From positions 1 to 64,000 of the forward strand of contig JACRGC010000014.1 in assembly GCA_016212475.1 (NCBI GenBank): DNA of 64,000 bases. Direction: 5' to 3'. Each line of letters begins with the position of its first letter. Positions within the stretch are counted from its first letter, which is position 1. The notes under the pieces are model-generated. The model was not told the DNA's origin. It saw nothing but the letters and a program-made list of their open reading frames with translations, and made no database searches. The stretch comes from Microcaldota archaeon. GTDB taxonomy: Archaea > Micrarchaeota > Micrarchaeia > Norongarragalinales > SBBD01. The position numbers were made by a program, and so were the translations under genes. Positions 9,115-17,427 of this stretch are shown in pieces.

Positions 9115-10256
9115 TTTCAGAGCTTTTGGCCGGAAGCTTGCTTGGGCTATCAGGAGTTGTCCCATTTTTCCACGCTAATTTCATTTTGCAATTATTTGGG
9201 AATGTTTGGAAAACCGATCTGGGGATTGCGGTTTTTGCAATTTCGCTTTCGGTTTCGCATGCGTTTTTTGAATTGCTTCCCTCGTTTGTTTTCCTTGGAG
9301 GGGTTGGGGGCAGGGAGCTGAATGCGAATAAGGAGCAGATTTTGGTAGCGGGGTTTGAAACGCTGGTATTGTGCGCGCTGTTTTTGCCGGTTGCATATTT
9401 TGTTTTGCCATTCCTTAAAATATCAATGGCGCAGGAATTCAAGTACGTTTATTTGTCGATTATTTGCTGCGCTTTTTTTAGGGAAAAAACTCCTTTGGGC
9501 GCATTGTTTGCATCGGTTATTTTCATTGGAAGCGGGGTTTTTGGGAGCATCACTTTTTTTCATCAAATTGCCAAGGAGCCGCTTTTCCCAATGCTTTCGG
9601 GCTTTTTTGCGCTTCCATTGATTTTGCTTGGGAATGAGGAAAAACAAAAAGCTGGCGGCTTGGATGATGGCAGTTCGGAAGGAAGCAAATTCGGCGGAAA
9701 TAAAATTAGCATGCAAATTGGCGCTGTTTTTGCAAGCGCGGCATCAACCTTGTTTCCTGCCTTGACTCCGGGAGTGGTTCTTGGCGTTTTGGTAATGTAT
9801 TTTAGGGAAAACTCTTTTGCCAGATTGTCTTTGGCGGTAATCATAGCAAAGGTGTTTTTCGATATTGCAAGCGTTGGCATAACAGGCGCTACAAGAAGCG
9901 TAGCAGCTGCTATTTTTTTGCCGGTTTTTGAGATGCATCCGCCCTTTGCAATGGCAATGTTTGTTGGCACTGCATTTTTTTCCGCCTCTTTTGCTATTTT
10001 AATTGCGCATCTTTTCAATGAAAAATTGCTGATTGCATATGAATGGATGCAAAGCGAGGAGGGAAGGAAAATTGCTTTAGTTGTTTTGTTTGCACTGGTT
10101 GTGGCTTTTGGCGGAGCTGCCGGAGTTTTGATTTTTTGCGCGGCTTCATTTTTTGGGATTTTGGCGGTAAAAATGGAAGTTGGAAGGGGGTATTTGATGG
10201 GAGCTCTAACGGTTCCTGCGCTTTTGGTGTTTTTTGGGATTGAGAAATTGTTTTAA
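9111..10256 (+). CDS. TctA/DUF112-like archaeal membrane protein (COG1784 type)
   Basis: The 381-residue protein is very hydrophobic with about ten membrane segments. Two inverted, related motifs appear: SLLGLSGVVPFFHAN near the N terminus and ALTPGVVLGVLVMYF near the middle, the pattern of the archaeal TctA-like permease family. Members are predicted transporters, but the substrate is unknown. It overlaps the OB-fold gene by four bases, implying a two-gene operon. A soluble loop of about 30 residues (about 180-205) divides the halves. Confidence 0.7.
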   Translation: MISELLAGSLLGLSGVVPFFHANFILQLFGNVWKTDLGIAVFAISLSVSHAFFELLPSFVFLGGVGGRELNANKEQILVAGFETLVLCALFLPVAYFVLPFLKISMAQEFKYVYLSIICCAFFREKTPLGALFASVIFIGSGVFGSITFFHQIAKEPLFPMLSGFFALPLILLGNEEKQKAGGLDDGSSEGSKFGGNKISMQIGAVFASAASTLFPALTPGVVLGVLVMYFRENSFARLSLAVIIAKVFFDIASVGITGATRSVAAAIFLPVFEMHPPFAMAMFVGTAFFSASFAILIAHLFNEKLLIAYEWMQSEEGRKIALVVLFALVVAFGGAAGVLIFCAASFFGILAVKMEVGRGYLMGALTVPALLVFFGIEKLF

Positions 10257-10325
10257 TTGAGTGAGGAGCTTTGGGAGTCGTAGCGAATAAATATTAACTT
10301 GTCAAAACCCATCAAATAGGTTTAC

Positions 10326-11051
10326 ATGCCCAAAGAAGCATTCAAAGAAACGCTAGCAGAACTTAACAAGGCTTGGGAGAAAAAAAGATTGAAGCCCATT
10401 CATTTGGATGCGCTATTTCATGTTTGGGAGCGGAGAAAAACAACATTCTTGACTGAACAATGGGATAAGGCCCATGAATTGCACCCTGAAGACGAACAAC
10501 TTAAGCAGCAGATATACGAAACCCTTCCAAATTACCAGCTAATTCATTACTCCCTGAGGGATGGGAGCGATTTCAATAAGGGCGTAGGGCAAAGTCTGGA
10601 GTATCTAAGGCTTTTGGATGCACATACAAAAAGAAATAGGCGAAAAGCCGTAGCACAGTTGTCAAAATTAAGTGATATGTTTTCGCAAATGCCTAACTTT
10701 CTTCGGGCGGTTGGTAAAAGAAGGATGAAAAGCATTAAGTTGGAAGCCGGATTAGTACGGCAAGGTTTACCTGCCTTCACCGAAAAACAAATTATCAAGA
10801 AGGCAGAGGAGTTGGCAATTGAACAACTAATTCCTAGGATTTTTGACCGATTGATAAAAATGGGTGTTGTTGATTTATATGGGCGAAAATACGGACATCC
10901 TCAATCAAAAGGAATTGAAAAGGTAGAAAATAAGAACAATCCAGAACTTAACGATTTATATTTGATATCTAGGGAAAAGCAAAAGGCAGTAGCTGAATTC
11001 TTAAAACAGCACAAGTATCCGGTCAGTCAGCGACCAACTAAACTAAGTTAA
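10326..11051 (+). CDS. hypothetical protein, basic and helical
   Basis: The 241-residue protein is unrecognised. It is Lys/Arg/Gln-rich and predicted all-helical without membrane segments. The region around 95-130 is strongly basic (KRNRRK, GKRRMKS), consistent with nucleic-acid contact. A TATA-like element (AATAAATATT) at about 10285 precedes it. Codon use is slightly more AT-rich than the neighbours, as for other orphan genes here. Confidence 0.65.
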   Translation: MPKEAFKETLAELNKAWEKKRLKPIHLDALFHVWERRKTTFLTEQWDKAHELHPEDEQLKQQIYETLPNYQLIHYSLRDGSDFNKGVGQSLEYLRLLDAHTKRNRRKAVAQLSKLSDMFSQMPNFLRAVGKRRMKSIKLEAGLVRQGLPAFTEKQIIKKAEELAIEQLIPRIFDRLIKMGVVDLYGRKYGHPQSKGIEKVENKNNPELNDLYLISREKQKAVAEFLKQHKYPVSQRPTKLS

Positions 11052-11125
11052 GTGCTTCAAACACAAGGACTGAAGCGATTTGCGGATTAGCTTAGCTATT
11101 TATTTGTTCAGAAGAAAAACAACTT

Positions 11126-11857
11126 ATGGCTCAGTTATTCAAAGGCTCAAAAGAGTTCTATAATGCCAATGCCAACCGCTATAACCTATTTGAACAGGCA
11201 ATTGATGAAGGCAAAACCGGAGTTCCGGAGCTTACCAAATTTAGGGCAAGGGAACGGGAAAAGCTCGATGCGATGAATGGCAACGTTCTCTACATCGGGG
11301 CAGGTACAAGCCAGCATCTAATTCCACTAGCAAAAAAAGGAAGCAAAGTTGTTGCACTGGAAATTTCCCCGCATATGCTAGGGCTTTCAAAGGCAAATTT
11401 ACAGAAAGCGGGAATACCCTTTCAGGTTGTAGCCGGAAATAAAGTAAGGCCGGAAATAGAAAAATTCCTTGAAAGCGGAAAAGGCGTTTTGCTCGTGCAT
11501 GGGGATGCAAAAAAGGTCGAACTTCCAAATAAATTCGATTATGCCGTTTCGTATTGCACGCTTCCTTTGATGGGCAGATGGCTCGGCTGGAGGAACGTTT
11601 TAAGGAAGATGGCAAATAGCGCAAATAATGTTGTTGTCAGCATATACTCAAAAGAAAATCTGGGAGAATTGGCAAAGGCGTATTCAAAATATGGTTTCAA
11701 ACCAACAGTTAGGGGAGGGACAATCAAAGTTTCGGGCGGATTCAAATATTCGGTCTTGCCTGAAAAAAGCATTTCCAAAGCCATGAAGAAATGGATCCAA
11801 GAGATTGAAACGCATCCGATGGGTTCGATATACACCTTCCGAAAAGGCGCAGACTGA
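11126..11857 (+). CDS. class I SAM-dependent methyltransferase
   Basis: The 243-residue protein has the Rossmann-like methyltransferase signature. Motif I is VLYIGAGTSQHLIPLA, followed by VVALEISPHML with the acidic residue that binds the SAM ribose. VHGDAKKVELP is motif III, and FDYAVSYCTLPLM precedes the substrate loop. The acceptor cannot be inferred. It stands convergent with trm56, its stop 10 bases from that gene's end. Confidence 0.85.
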   Translation: MAQLFKGSKEFYNANANRYNLFEQAIDEGKTGVPELTKFRAREREKLDAMNGNVLYIGAGTSQHLIPLAKKGSKVVALEISPHMLGLSKANLQKAGIPFQVVAGNKVRPEIEKFLESGKGVLLVHGDAKKVELPNKFDYAVSYCTLPLMGRWLGWRNVLRKMANSANNVVVSIYSKENLGELAKAYSKYGFKPTVRGGTIKVSGGFKYSVLPEKSISKAMKKWIQEIETHPMGSIYTFRKGAD

Positions 11858-11867
11858 ATAAATACAA

Positions 11868-12407
11868 TTAGGATGTTTTGCTCCCCTTCTGCCCGGGGAT
11901 TATTTTGATTTTTGCGGATTTGAAGTGGGTTTGGGCGGCGTTTTTTAGGGGGGATCTGCTTTGCAGCTCATTTAGGAAAATGGCAAGGGCTGCAACTTCG
12001 GAATGCGGCTGATTGGTAACCGAGAGGTTGAAATCGCTGATTCGGTAAACTTCGCCGGGGACCTTTTCAGCGCCAATTATCACTAGAATGTTGCGCTTTT
12101 TGCTTAATTTTTGAATTTCCGGAAGCGAATCCAGGAAGTTTTTGCCATACATTGTCAGGTGAACCAGCAAATCGCCTATCTTTTTCCTTGAAAGCAGGAA
12201 TTTCTTCCAGTTTTGCTCATATTTGATTTTGAATTTGCCGCCCCAGTTCTTGCTAACTGATTTTATTGTCTTTTCTAGGGATTCGTCGAATTCGCCGGTA
12301 AAGGTTACATCGTTGGCAAAAAAGGCGCGCGCAACAAGGCAGCAATGGGTCGTTACACGGACATCCCGCTTTTTTCGATGTCCAAGCCGAAGTATGGAGA
12401 TTTTCAT
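11868..12407 (-). CDS. trm56: tRNA (cytidine-56 2'-O)-methyltransferase Trm56
   Basis: The 179-residue protein matches archaeal Trm56, a SPOUT-fold enzyme that methylates the ribose of C56 in the tRNA T-loop. Diagnostic stretches are ILRLGHRKKRDVRVTTH at the N terminus, LLVHLTMYG in the centre, and GAEKVPGEVYRISDFNLSVTNQPHSEVAALA covering the knotted SAM site (quoted as two joined blocks; about residues 109-140). The ATG chosen gives MKISILRLG, as in the family. The longer frame adds 14 unlikely residues. It is relevant here that the window's tRNA-Val intron lies two bases from the C56 target. Confidence 0.93.
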   Translation of the reverse strand: MKISILRLGHRKKRDVRVTTHCCLVARAFFANDVTFTGEFDESLEKTIKSVSKNWGGKFKIKYEQNWKKFLLSRKKIGDLLVHLTMYGKNFLDSLPEIQKLSKKRNILVIIGAEKVPGEVYRISDFNLSVTNQPHSEVAALAIFLNELQSRSPLKNAAQTHFKSAKIKIIPGQKGSKTS

Positions 12408-12725
12408 AAGTTTTCCTTGAAAACAAGTTGAAGAGCCTAATATGCCCAATGAATTTTAGCGAGTTGGAAGTATGGAGGCAACTAGAGATATAAAACGAAC
12501 GGGTCGCCTATTTAGAATCAGCATTGATCCCTTTCAGAATCAAAGGGCGACCAGTTCAACCCACCTTCACAGAATCCGCAGTAATAGAAGGAATAAGCCA
12601 AATATATACCTTTGCTTAGAGGTAGATTAGAGGTAGCAGTAATTGTATTTAAGCGGATTTGGATATACTATTTTAATATACTGTCACACGTGTTGCATCA
12701 AAATAACGCGATTTTGTACAAAAAT
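12408..12725. other. 318-bp gap with stem-loop, direct repeat and CACGTG-TTGC motif
   Basis: No convincing gene is present. A 7-bp stem (12502-12508 with 12546-12552) encloses a loop with further pairing, just after a TATA-like GATATAAAAC (12488-12497) on the plus strand. A 10-base direct repeat (TTAGAGGTAG) occurs at 12616-12625 and 12627-12636. CACGTGTTGCAT at 12687-12698 repeats the motif clustered at 42.3-42.6 kb. It may hold a small RNA as well as the trm56 promoter. Confidence 0.5.
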
Positions 12726-13457
12726 TTAATCGGTTTTCCTCGGTTCAGACATCACAGCCCGCTTCAAAGTATACACGGCAATGAAGGAAATTAGCCCGCT
12801 AACAAACAAGAGGAAAATTGCAATGCCCCTAAGTTCTCCGGAAACATAGCCGGCAACAGCAACTGATTCGAACCGAAGTTCCACAGAAGTTGCATAAGCC
12901 TTAATTGTCAGGGCAATTGGAAGCAGCCAAGCTGCAGAATCAAACATCCACCTTAAAGGCAGCATTATTTCAAACTGCTCGGTAAAGTTGGACATCACCC
13001 TAAGGCTTAGACCCAAAACCAAGGCTGCAATGAAATAAGTTGCCGATGAGATTTGGCTGAAAAAGTTGGGGGTTTGAACCACAAAAACAAAGGCAATTAT
13101 GCTTATCTGAAGGTAAAAAAGCCACGTCCCCATGCCGATACTATCCGTTATGGACCTTTTGGCCAGATTTACAATTGGGATGAAAACCAAAAGGCTTCCA
13201 ATCAAAACCGCCAAAACCGAAGCAATACCCACTATTTCGCCAAGTGGCTGGGTTGAAAAATAACCCGAATATGCAACCATCAACGGCCTAATCAGCAAAA
13301 ACCCAAGGGCCAAGAGAAGGTATTTGTAGTGCGTTCTTTTCCCTGTTGAACGCTCCAAATTCTTGATTGGATCGGTTAGAAGAAAAAATGATAGCCAAAG
13401 CAGGAATAGCCCAAGGAAATAAACCCCATTCCAAAAGAGCAGTATGTCGATATCCAT
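12726..13457 (-). CDS. seven-segment hypothetical membrane protein
   Basis: The 243-residue protein has about seven hydrophobic helices: about 6-28, 44-64, 76-98, 108-130, 138-155, 165-185 and 205-230. It ends in a short charged tail. The topology recalls small archaeal seven-helix proteins, but no retinal lysine or other signature was seen. I do not recognise a family. It lies upstream of two pilin-like genes in the same orientation. Confidence 0.75.
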   Translation of the reverse strand: MDIDILLFWNGVYFLGLFLLWLSFFLLTDPIKNLERSTGKRTHYKYLLLALGFLLIRPLMVAYSGYFSTQPLGEIVGIASVLAVLIGSLLVFIPIVNLAKRSITDSIGMGTWLFYLQISIIAFVFVVQTPNFFSQISSATYFIAALVLGLSLRVMSNFTEQFEIMLPLRWMFDSAAWLLPIALTIKAYATSVELRFESVAVAGYVSGELRGIAIFLLFVSGLISFIAVYTLKRAVMSEPRKTD

Positions 13458-13552
13458 GAAAATAGGAAATACGCAGAGGTATTTATAGTTTAGTTAAAAA
13501 CAAGGCAGCCAAAAATTCGTGTTGTTTATAAATAAAACCGGGTAAGGCGGGC

Positions 13553-13702
13553 CTATTTTATCAATGGATTGTTCTTCATCATCGAATCCCAAGCGGCCTG
13601 GAGCACGTTTTCGCGGACAATTAGGAATACCATCAAAACAAGCGATATTGCTGCGCCTACAAGGAAGATGTATTCGATTGCGGTTTGCGCCCTTTTGTCC
13701 AT
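13553..13702 (-). CDS. class III signal peptide (type IV pilin-like) protein, 49 residues
   Basis: The peptide begins MDKRAQTAIEYIFLVGAA, a classic archaeal prepilin signature. Basic residues and Ala precede a Gln, Glu comes five residues later, and a hydrophobic helix follows. Prepilin peptidase would cut before the Gln. After the helix only about 20 residues remain, so it is a minimal pilin or a scaffold subunit. Upstream in-frame ATGs give a longer frame, but the signal motif fixes this start. A related peptide lies 80 bases upstream. Confidence 0.75.
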   Translation of the reverse strand: MDKRAQTAIEYIFLVGAAISLVLMVFLIVRENVLQAAWDSMMKNNPLIK

Positions 13703-13781
13703 AATTATCAGAAAAGTTTGCATGGAAGGTAAATTTTGCATCGCAGATGGATTTTTGGATTTTTTCCAAATTTCATTTCAC

Positions 13782-13958
13782 TTAACCGTTTGAAACATTG
13801 CGGATGGTTGAAATTATGGTTCCGGAATTGTTGCCAATTGTGCTTTGGGAAGAACCAAACACCTTATCCTTGACAACAAAGAAGACAACTATTACAAGGA
13901 ATATGACAGCTGCAATCAGCATGATGTATTCAATTGAGGTTTGGCCTTTTTGATCCAT
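13782..13958 (-). CDS. class III signal peptide (type IV pilin-like) protein, 58 residues
   Basis: This 58-residue peptide starts MDQKGQTSIEYIMLIAAV, matching the QxSxEY class III signal sequence, followed by a hydrophobic helix and a Ser/Asn/Thr-rich tail with two N-glycosylation sequons. It pairs with the similar peptide downstream on the same strand, and the two probably form part of one surface filament or secretion-associated pseudopilus. Divergence after the helix indicates an old duplication. Confidence 0.78.
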   Translation of the reverse strand: MDQKGQTSIEYIMLIAAVIFLVIVVFFVVKDKVFGSSQSTIGNNSGTIISTIRNVSNG

Positions 13959-14049
13959 ATGAAGTACAAGACGGCTTTGAATTAAAATGCTTCCGAATTG
14001 GAAAGTCGAATCGAATGGCGATTGGTTGGGATTGATTTTTATTGAATAG

Positions 14050-14718
14050 TTAGTTCAAAACCTTAACTTTCTTTTCATACCCGATAATAACGGTTGAAAC
14101 GTTCCTTGAAAAAATCCCGTTTTCGACAATGCCAGGGATTGCATTCAATTGCTCTTCTAGTTTTTTGGGATTTTTTATCTGCTTGAAATATGCATCCGCG
14201 ATGAAATTTCCATTATCGGATTTCCAAACGTCCCCGTTTTCCCTTCGCCGAAGCTCGGTTTTGATGCCAAATTCTTTTTTGATGGCTTTTGCAACGAAGG
14301 GATAGGCAAATGGAAGCAGTTCAAGAGGAACTGGGCCTTTGAGAATTTTTGAGAATTTGGTTTCATCAGCAATTACAATGAACTTTTCTGCAAAATAATC
14401 GATTATTTTTTCCCTGGTGTGCGCCCCTCCACCGCCTTTGATTAGGTTTTTTTTGGAATCCATGCAATCAGCGCCATCAATTGCTACATCAATTGTTGAA
14501 ACTTCCTCCGGTTCCATCAAAACCAGCCCTTTTTGGTACGCTAGCGCTTTGGATGAAAGGGAGGTTGGAATGCATTTGATCAATAAATGCTCGTTTTTCA
14601 CCTTTTTTGCAAGCAAATCTATGAAAATAGCAGCGGTTGAGCCCGTCCCAAGCCCGATTGTTTGGCCGTTTTTCACGTATTTTAATGCTTCAAGGGCCGC
14701 ATTTGTTTTTGCATTCAT
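14050..14718 (-). CDS. rpiA: ribose-5-phosphate isomerase A
   Basis: The 222-residue protein interconverts ribose-5-phosphate and ribulose-5-phosphate. Family motifs are GLGTGSTAAIFID (phosphate loop) near residue 21, DVAIDGADCMD with active-site Asp residues near 80, and LIKGGGGAHTREKI with the catalytic base region near 94. The ATG giving MNAKTNAALEALK is preferred; four more residues are possible upstream. With the split transketolase at 2.7-4.5 kb it supports a non-oxidative pentose phosphate route to ribose. Confidence 0.95.
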   Translation of the reverse strand: MNAKTNAALEALKYVKNGQTIGLGTGSTAAIFIDLLAKKVKNEHLLIKCIPTSLSSKALAYQKGLVLMEPEEVSTIDVAIDGADCMDSKKNLIKGGGGAHTREKIIDYFAEKFIVIADETKFSKILKGPVPLELLPFAYPFVAKAIKKEFGIKTELRRRENGDVWKSDNGNFIADAYFKQIKNPKKLEEQLNAIPGIVENGIFSRNVSTVIIGYEKKVKVLN

Positions 14719-14792
14719 AAAATTCCCCAAACCTAATCAAAAATCCCAAATTATTAAACTTTCTGTTGTAAATAACCTTTGTGTAAAAGGAA

Positions 14793-15389
14793 ATGGCAGA
14801 AACTGAAAAGAAGGAAAAGGTAGAATCCGAAAAAAAGGCAAAAGGCTCAAATCAGAACTACGACATAATCATTTTGGTTGCGCTATTTGTAATCGTCCTG
14901 CTTGCAAGCTACTTCTTCTTCTCGAAACAACTTCGGGAATTTGATGTGAAGGGGCTTAAGGTTTTGGCAAAGTCGGATCCTGCATTGGAATTCAAGGAGA
15001 TTTTGAGGAATGATAAGATCATTATGAAAGAATATTTGTTTCCAAACGAGGATGAGCGGAACTCGTATGTTGGCCTTGTCGCAGGGGAAATTGCAGGCGC
15101 GTTTAGCATTTTCAACAGGTCGATTGCAGCCTTTGGGTATGTGCCCGAAGAAACGGATCCTAAAAAACAATATATTAATTGCGTTGAAAAAACCAATTTT
15201 TGCAGCAATGAACGGATTGTTGTCCAAATCAGCAATTGCAACTGCGTGAAATTGGAAGATGGCATAATCTATGTGCTCTATGAAAAGGAAAGGCTAAAGG
15301 AAGATCCGCTTCGGGTAAGACTTCGGGGAATTCTTGGAGGAATCCTAAATGAAATCGAACTTGAAAGGAAGGGAGGAAAGAATAGCTAG
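14793..15389 (+). CDS. hypothetical single-pass membrane protein with Cys motifs
   Basis: The 198-residue protein has a Lys/Glu-rich N-terminal tail, one membrane helix (about 25-44) and a 150-residue domain probably outside the cell. That domain has four cysteines, two forming NCNC near 150. No family recognised. It sits 11 bases before pyrE and likely shares its transcript. Confidence 0.65.
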   Translation: MAETEKKEKVESEKKAKGSNQNYDIIILVALFVIVLLASYFFFSKQLREFDVKGLKVLAKSDPALEFKEILRNDKIIMKEYLFPNEDERNSYVGLVAGEIAGAFSIFNRSIAAFGYVPEETDPKKQYINCVEKTNFCSNERIVVQISNCNCVKLEDGIIYVLYEKERLKEDPLRVRLRGILGGILNEIELERKGGKNS

Positions 15390-15400
15390 GGGAAAACAAT

Positions 15401-15997
15401 ATGAACAAAAAACTGGTTTTGGTCCTTGAAGGTATTGGCGCAATAAAGTTTGGGACATTCACGCTAAAATCCGGAATCGTTTCCCCAATTTACATTGATT
15501 TGCGTCTGCTTGTCAGCCATCCGGATGTACTTAAAATGGTTGCAAAGGAGATGCAAAAGAAATGCAAAAATTTGGAGTTTGATAGGATTGCGGGGATTCC
15601 CTACGCGGCGCTCCCAATTGCTACTGCGCTATCAATGCAACTTGGAAAGCCCATGATTTACGCGCGCAAGGAGCAAAAGGAGTACGGGACAAAAAAATTA
15701 ATTGAAGGCAAATATTTGGAAGGAGAAAAAATACTTGTGGTTGATGATTTGGTTACGAGCGCTAAAAGCAAATTCGAGGCAATTGAGCCGCTTTTGAATG
15801 AAAAGCTAATTGTTAGGGATGTGCTTGTGCTGATTGATAGGGAGCAGGGAGGAGGGCGGCAATTGAAGGAGAAGGGATACGAGCTCCACGCATGCTTGGA
15901 ACTTAAGAAAATGCTAAATTTTCTCAAAAAGGCAGGAAAGCTCGAAGAAGGAAAATACAGAGAAGTCATGGAATTTTTGAAGAATAATTCGATCTAA
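15401..15997 (+). CDS. pyrE: orotate phosphoribosyltransferase
   Basis: The 198-residue protein adds orotate to PRPP, giving OMP in pyrimidine synthesis. It shows the N-terminal GAIKFGTFTLKSG and SPIYIDLR segments typical of OPRT, IAGIPYAALPIATALS, the flexible-loop lysines in RKEQKEYGTKK, and the PRPP-binding VVDDLVTSAKS. The PRPP motif has Ala-Lys where most enzymes have Gly-Gly/Thr, as in the eukaryotic UMP-synthase branch. CTP synthase at 23-24.7 kb acts later in the same pathway. Confidence 0.92.
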   Translation: MNKKLVLVLEGIGAIKFGTFTLKSGIVSPIYIDLRLLVSHPDVLKMVAKEMQKKCKNLEFDRIAGIPYAALPIATALSMQLGKPMIYARKEQKEYGTKKLIEGKYLEGEKILVVDDLVTSAKSKFEAIEPLLNEKLIVRDVLVLIDREQGGGRQLKEKGYELHACLELKKMLNFLKKAGKLEEGKYREVMEFLKNNSI

Positions 15998-16058
15998 AGG
16001 AGTTTGAAATTTTCTTGCTTGCAAACTGTTTTAATCGTTTAATTGCCCTAAATAAACC

Positions 16059-16775
16059 ATGTCGGATGAATTGGATTTGCAAGTTGCATTTACAACGGCT
16101 GCAAAGCTTGTTGGGAAAGGGCATTTGCAAATCAATGCAAGGTTTTACCCATACGCAGGGCTTAAGAGCACAATTCGGCTAAGGGACGGCGCAATAAATG
16201 GCAAAGTATCCGATGGCTATAACGCAGCCGACTTGAAGACTTTAACCGGCCTAGCTCTTGATTTGATGATGAAGCTGTTTAGAATAAGGAATATTGGAGA
16301 AACAGCAAGCGAATATTTATCCGAGTTCAAGAAGTTGGATGGAAAGGGGATGTACGGATTGCATGAATCGCTTAGGATGAGGCGGGGAAGGGAAAGGGAG
16401 GTTAACCCTTACGGGAAAAATTACGATTTGGAAAAGCTATTGGAAAAGGTGCTTGCGGATAATTCGGAAGTTTTTGAAGGCGTTGGAAAGCAAACCATTG
16501 TTTGGAGCAAACATTCGTCTAGAAGAAGATTGGCATTTTATGACAGCGCATTTTCACAAATCGTTGTCAGCAAAAAATTCGATTCGAAGGCGTATCCGCA
16601 GTATTTTTTGGAATACCTGATTTTCCATGAGCTTTTGCACGCAAAGCATGATGTGAAATACGGCGGGAGAAGGAAAGTGCATCACCCCGAATTCAAAATG
16701 GATGAAAAGAAATTTCCTAGGTATTTTGAAGCGCAACATTTGATGAAAAACGGGTTGAATTCGCCAATCGTCTAA
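16059..16775 (+). CDS. SprT/M48-like zinc metalloprotease-fold protein
   Basis: The 238-residue protein carries HELLH at about 190-194, a zinc-binding HExxH in a helix preceded by hydrophobic residues, followed by KHD and a VHHPEF segment near 208 that could supply the third ligand. The region before it (about 135-185) reads like the SprT/WSS beta strands. The N-terminal 110 residues are family-specific and unrecognised. Such proteins act in cytoplasmic proteolysis, for instance of DNA-protein crosslinks. That function is only inference here. Confidence 0.65.
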   Translation: MSDELDLQVAFTTAAKLVGKGHLQINARFYPYAGLKSTIRLRDGAINGKVSDGYNAADLKTLTGLALDLMMKLFRIRNIGETASEYLSEFKKLDGKGMYGLHESLRMRRGREREVNPYGKNYDLEKLLEKVLADNSEVFEGVGKQTIVWSKHSSRRRLAFYDSAFSQIVVSKKFDSKAYPQYFLEYLIFHELLHAKHDVKYGGRRKVHHPEFKMDEKKFPRYFEAQHLMKNGLNSPIV

Positions 16776-16854
16776 TTGTTGGGAAAAGCGCAACGAATAA
16801 ATAGATCGGAAGAAGGGAAGAATAATTGCCCACGTTTTGGGCGGAGGTATAAGC

Positions 16855-17064
16855 TTGGCGGAAATTTTCGAGAGTCTAATTGATTGGGAGCGGCACCACA
16901 TCGCCCTTGCCGCAGGAATTATAGGAATGTTCATGATTATGATGAATTCCATTGCATTGGGTTTTGTTTTTATAATTTTTGGGCTGGTTTATGTTGCCTA
17001 CAAAAACGATGCGGATATGGATAAGATGGAATACAAAGACAAGAAGCGCGGCGAATCTTGGTGA
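16855..17064 (+). CDS. small two-helix membrane protein
   Basis: A 69-residue protein with two hydrophobic segments (about 16-33 and 36-50) and an acidic/basic tail (KNDADMDKMEYKDKKRG). The TTG at 16855 is chosen because GGAGGT stands seven bases upstream; the longer frame would place that ribosome binding site inside the gene. Family unknown. Confidence 0.6.
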   Translation: MAEIFESLIDWERHHIALAAGIIGMFMIMMNSIALGFVFIIFGLVYVAYKNDADMDKMEYKDKKRGESW

Positions 17065-17137
17065 ATGGAAGAAAGCTATTTTTCCCAATTTAGCCGATAT
17101 TTAAAAACTCTTGAGGCGTCTAATAAATTTGGATTTT

Positions 17138-17353
17138 ATGAAACCTGTGCTCCCTTCCAAAACATCGGCGTTAAGGCGCCATTTTGTCAACACCAAAATT
17201 GCAACGCTAATCGCATTCTTCTTTGTCCTGCTTTCATTTGCGATTTTTTCATCGACAATCTTAAGGCCAATCATCCCAAAGGATAATTTCATCAGCTTTT
17301 ATGCGGCGTTCATAATCATACTTTGCTATGCGTATCTAAAGAAAGTGCATTGA
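17138..17353 (+). CDS. small hypothetical membrane protein
   Basis: A 71-residue protein with a basic N terminus and two hydrophobic segments (about 19-40 and 48-64). A TATA-like element (ATTTAAAAAC) at about 17099-17107 lies 30-40 bases before the ATG, suggesting a very short leader or leaderless transcript. A TTG nine codons earlier is a weaker alternative start. Not recognised. Confidence 0.5.
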   Translation: MKPVLPSKTSALRRHFVNTKIATLIAFFFVLLSFAIFSSTILRPIIPKDNFISFYAAFIIILCYAYLKKVH

Positions 17354-17427
17354 AATTAGGCAAAGCCACAGGGAAAAGACTAATTGAATGGGCAAACCGC
17401 AAGCAATAATTCAAACAACGTTTATTT

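Noticed and set aside
12502-12552. tRNA-like stem with 7-bp closure followed by GTTCAACCC
   Set aside because: It is too short, with no anticodon or T-stem; the GTTCAAC lies outside the stem and is unpaired.
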